From assembly GCF_014284235.1 (NCBI RefSeq), contig NZ_JACOGD010000004.1, positions 1-64,000 on the forward strand: a stretch of 64,000 nucleotides of DNA, in the 5' to 3' direction. The position numbers were made by a program, and so were the translations under genes. The DNA is from Cognatundibacterium curvum. Its GTDB lineage: Bacteria > Pseudomonadota > Gammaproteobacteria > Burkholderiales > Burkholderiaceae_D. Below the pieces are notes generated by a model that worked only from the letters and a program-made list of their open reading frames with translations, did not search any database and was not told the origin of the DNA. The stretch's first letter is position 1. Every line of letters begins with the position of its first letter. Below are positions 61,767 to 64,000 of this stretch, piece after piece.

Positions 61767-62549
61767 ATGAAAATTGTCGCGCCGTGCATGGAATGCCAAA
61801 AAGAACTAGGACATCCGTCATTCGAGCCGATATTTGCAGATTACTATGAAGGAGCAGTGGCTTATATAGAGTGCTCCAGAGGGCATAAATCTGCAGTTCT
61901 GCTGCAAAGCCAAAAATTCGAAATCCTACTTGAGTCGGCCGCAAACGCACTTCTTGAGGGCTATACGATTGAGGCAGCGTCAAGCCTCTCGGCAGCTTAC
62001 GAAAGGTTTTTTGAGTTTTCGATTAATGTCTTTTGTAAAAAGAACGCAATCACCAAGCAGGCTCTTGACGAAACATTTAAGCAAGTGTCAAAACAGTCCG
62101 AGCGCCAGATTGGGGGCTTTCTTTTTCTTCATCTAATAACTTTTGGTAGCAACTACGCGCTCAGCAAGAGGATTCCAGAATTAAGGAACAAGGTAATCCA
62201 TCAAGGCTACATACCAACGCCAGAAGAAGTAATAGATTTCGGAGAGCTAATCTATCAAGAAATCTACTCAATAACTCAACTCCTAAAATCCCGCATGCAA
62301 AGCGAAATGCAGCAGGTCATCATGGATGACTTGCAATCAAAGAGCGAGAAAATCCCACCAGAAACACCCCGCGCCACATCTACTGGTGCAATGTTCTTTT
62401 CTTTATCCATGGCCGAGCAAAAGAGAGACTTTCACGAGGCTCTTGCTTCTTACAAGGATGCTAAGGAAGTGATTTTTGGCTCCGTGCCATACATGAAATT
62501 ACTTAACAAAGCAGTTTCGCTATATTCAAAATTGCGTGGTGGGGTATAA
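61767..62549 (+). CDS. Zinc-finger plus HEPN-type protein (cassette 6)
   Basis: A 260-aa protein with an N-terminal zinc-finger-like module (C7-x2-C10, C36-x3-H40) and a helical domain with ELRNKVIHQGYIPTPEE (R140-N-x3-H145), a textbook HEPN R-N-x3-H motif. The region LLEGYTIEAASSLSAAYERFFEFS is the usual HEPN N-terminal helix pattern. The last ~60 residues are helical and unrecognised. It is not a close relative of cassette 2 but has the same domain plan. Confidence 0.78.
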   Translation: MKIVAPCMECQKELGHPSFEPIFADYYEGAVAYIECSRGHKSAVLLQSQKFEILLESAANALLEGYTIEAASSLSAAYERFFEFSINVFCKKNAITKQALDETFKQVSKQSERQIGGFLFLHLITFGSNYALSKRIPELRNKVIHQGYIPTPEEVIDFGELIYQEIYSITQLLKSRMQSEMQQVIMDDLQSKSEKIPPETPRATSTGAMFFSLSMAEQKRDFHEALASYKDAKEVIFGSVPYMKLLNKAVSLYSKLRGGV

Positions 62550-62601
62550 CCCATCATTCAAGCGGGATACCTAACGGCGTCCCTTAATTCAAACGTTTGC
62601 G
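62544..62601 (+). other. attC site 6
   Basis: Left box GTATAAC contains the gene's stop; AAGCGGGA / TCCCTT-type stems and AATTCAAAC lead to the right box GTTTGCG, one base from consensus. 58 bp. Confidence 0.85.
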
Positions 62602-62621
62602 CCATCACCGAGGAGGAAAAA

Positions 62622-62882
62622 TTGGAAGGTCTAAGTGTCATCGTTATCATTGGCTTACTTGTCTATTTCGGATGGATTAAGCCACATCAAAACTGGCTTT
62701 CCTGGCCTACGCTTGAACAGTACTGGTCGCGGCATCCTGAATGCCGCACAAACAATGGAGTTAAGTGCTACAACTGCGGGTCAAGAAGCACGAGACATTA
62801 CGGTTGGAAAGTGAGATCCGATAATCGAAGAATTCACAAATGCAATCAATGCAGTACAGTTCTTTACCGAACCCAAGGCTAG
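62622..62882 (+). CDS. Membrane-anchored zinc-ribbon protein (cassette 7)
   Basis: An 86-aa protein with one N-terminal membrane helix (~4-18) and a zinc ribbon (C49-x2-C52, C74-x2-C77) reading CYNCG and CNQC. The start codon is TTG, fixed by a strong AGGAGG 5 nt upstream. It could sense or bind nucleic acid near the membrane; function unknown. Confidence 0.75.
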   Translation: MEGLSVIVIIGLLVYFGWIKPHQNWLSWPTLEQYWSRHPECRTNNGVKCYNCGSRSTRHYGWKVRSDNRRIHKCNQCSTVLYRTQG

Positions 62883-62898
62883 TGCATATCAAAAAAAG

Positions 62899-62968
62899 CG
62901 CTAACCCTGCAGCTCAACCGGACGCTGCGCCATTATGCTGCGCAGCGCCAGTTAGCTCTACGTTAGGC
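62899..62968 (+). other. attC site 7
   Basis: A nearly ideal 70-bp attC: left box GCGCTAAC, inner hairpin GACGCTGCGC / GCTGCGCAGCGCC with a short AT loop, GTTAGCTC, and right box GTTAGGC. Confidence 0.92.
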
Positions 62969-62976
62969 ATATAAAG

Positions 62977-63297
62977 ATGAACCGCCTCGTTATATCTATT
63001 TTTATCGCGACCATTGCTGGTAGTGTGGCCGTCTGCCTTCTGCCGCCGCCGTGGCTCGCACCCTTGTCTGCGGTCGCAGCTATTTGTGCCGCCATCTTTG
63101 CCATCATCGTCAGAATCAAAACAAAGACCCAGCAGCCCTCTGCAAATCCTGTAGCCAGTGCTCTGCTATCGTTAGCCAATCTTCCTGAGCAACCTCTCGC
63201 TAAAGTCAGGAAGGGGTGGGCATTAACAATGTTTCTCACGTCAGCAGCATTTCTTATCTCGCTATGCCTCGCGGTTATTGTGCGTGCGAATACCTAA
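62977..63297 (+). CDS. Small membrane protein (cassette 8)
   Basis: A 106-aa protein with three hydrophobic segments (~4-25, ~30-48, ~82-102) around a soluble part (KTKTQQPSANPVASALLSL). Family unknown. Confidence 0.65.
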   Translation: MNRLVISIFIATIAGSVAVCLLPPPWLAPLSAVAAICAAIFAIIVRIKTKTQQPSANPVASALLSLANLPEQPLAKVRKGWALTMFLTSAAFLISLCLAVIVRANT

Positions 63298-63336
63298 GCC
63301 CAGGCTCATGGGACGCACCTCAGGTATACCTTAGGC
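63292..63336 (+). other. attC-like site 8 with altered right box
   Basis: A short site from ACCTAAG to CTTAGGC; the two boxes are complementary, but the right box begins with C in place of the invariant G at the recombination point. Confidence 0.5.
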
Positions 63337-63590
63337 ATTGCAATGATTGAGTGAGTTTTCAGGCCACCAGTCAAAGCACTTTCCGAAAATTTTCCACTAG
63401 GTTCATCTGCACTTTCAACCCAAGCAATCTGCTCATGTTTGTTTCATTATTGCCAATCCCATTACCCCGCTTTACAATCAGCTATCATTTGTTATCGGGG
63501 GCAGTGCGTTATGTGTCATTGCTCAACAACCAGCCTAAAACATCATTTCTGCTGATTGCGTGCGGTGCCTGCTGAATTCAATCGTTAAAG
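63331..63590 (+). repeat. Gene-less cassette B
   Basis: A ~260-bp unit with no gene, related over its whole length to cassette A (61485-61748), and ending in attC site 9. Confidence 0.75.
63533..63590 (+). other. attC site 9
   Basis: Left box GCCTAAA, stems TTGCGTGCGG and TGCCTGCTG, AATTCAATC block, right box GTTAAAG. 58 bp, one or two bases from consensus. Confidence 0.75.
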
Positions 63591-63604
63591 TCCAAGGTGG
63601 GAAA

Positions 63605-64000
63605 ATGGGTTATTTATCAAAAGCAATATTACTTTTACCATCCATAATTTCACTTTCGGCAAATGCCGACAGCGAATTAACCTTAAGTAAAGAATGTAAA
63701 AAAGCTGCACCTTTCGTTAAGAAATATGAGCACTTAAATTTGAAAGGTTATCAATGTGGAAATGAGATTCAGGACCTGAAGCGATTTAAGTTAAGTGGAT
63801 TAAAACTTCTCGCCGCACAGGCTCCTGACGAATATACAAGCAGCGCTTATTATACGAGCAATAAAATTTTTGATGGAGTTATCTCGTATCCAGAAGGTCC
63901 TAATGACACTTATGCTTTCGATACAAAAAATGGCCACTTTAGCTTTGGCGGCGGCTCGGATGAAAAGAGTTTAGCCGCAATAAAATACCCATCAAAGTTA
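63605..64000 (+). CDS. Exported protein, partial (cassette 10)
   Basis: An open frame of 132 codons running off the window end. It has a signal peptide (MGYLSKAILLLPSIISLSANA) and AAGGTGG before the ATG. The mature part is charged and unrecognised (KECKKAAPFVKKYEHL, GYQCGNEIQDLKRF). Confidence 0.75.
   Translation, partial: MGYLSKAILLLPSIISLSANADSELTLSKECKKAAPFVKKYEHLNLKGYQCGNEIQDLKRFKLSGLKLLAAQAPDEYTSSAYYTSNKIFDGVISYPEGPNDTYAFDTKNGHFSFGGGSDEKSLAAIKYPSKL

Larger units (their letters stand above)
58532..64000 (+). mobile_element. Integron gene cassette array without integrase in window
   Basis: About ten plus-strand units, each with at most one short gene (or none), separated by sites of attC type: an RYYYAAC-like box near the stop codon, an imperfect internal hairpin and a GTTRRRY-like box. 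The clearest are at 59749-59838, 61691-61748, 62544-62601 and 62899-62968. No intI-like gene is present upstream, and the upstream minus gene is unrelated. The array is open at the window end, so an integrase could lie to the right. Small unrelated genes and gene-less cassettes are typical of chromosomal integrons or integrase-less clusters. Confidence 0.85.

Overview
The window looks like chromosome from a betaproteobacterium of the order Burkholderiales, most likely Oxalobacteraceae (an Undibacterium-like organism). The first ~73 bases are the 5' end of a 16S rRNA gene on the minus strand with a betaproteobacterial signature. Base composition is moderate, and glnA, ntrB and ntrC lie together as is usual in this group. 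The family assignment is inference; no database search was possible.

Layout. 1-544: 16S start, rrn leader and rrn promoter. 545-12207: housekeeping and regulation (FAD-dependent dehydrogenase, HDOD protein, ntrC-ntrB, a DUF4124 protein, glnA, a CHASE-PAS-GGDEF-EAL protein, a rhodanese, tRNA-Ser(GGA)). 12184-21850: a ~9.6 kb integrated element in the 3' end of tRNA-Ser. It carries a tyrosine integrase, a YefM/YoeB toxin-antitoxin pair, a coiled-coil protein with 42-bp tandem repeats, an AlpA regulator, a chain of small overlapping genes and a P4-alpha-like primase/helicase; there are no structural phage genes. GGTGTACC iterons lie near both ends, and the tRNA 3' end is repeated at the far end. 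21950-28181: a Bordetella-fim-like chaperone-usher fimbrial locus with repeated TTTCC-N4-GGAAA palindromes. 28585-33056: assorted genes (membrane protein, DUF4272, SRAP, MscS channel, Sel1 repeats). 33060-39951: three overlapping genes for a secreted lipoprotein that fuses a galactose-oxidase-type copper radical oxidase to a diheme cytochrome module, a small cytochrome c, and a SCO-type copper protein.

40468-52470: a vitamin B12 operon under a cobalamin riboswitch: btuB, btuC, btuD, cobO, cobB, cobP, cbiB, cobD, two BtuF-like proteins and cobQ. A second B12 group (dgkA-cobT-cobS-cobC) lies at 53019-55794. Together they cover B12 uptake, the late amidation and adenosylation steps, and lower-ligand loop assembly; no corrin-ring genes are present here. 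56120-58314: an IclR regulator, a free-standing TipAS-domain protein and an unknown gene.

58532-64000 (window end): a series of integron gene cassettes, each small plus-strand gene followed by an attC-like site, with no integron integrase in the window. It holds a DUF4062 protein, two different zinc-ribbon/HEPN-type proteins, small membrane or zinc-ribbon proteins, a frame-disrupted gene, two related cassettes with no gene, and a truncated secreted protein. This array and the copper radical oxidase fusion are the best candidates for undescribed biology.
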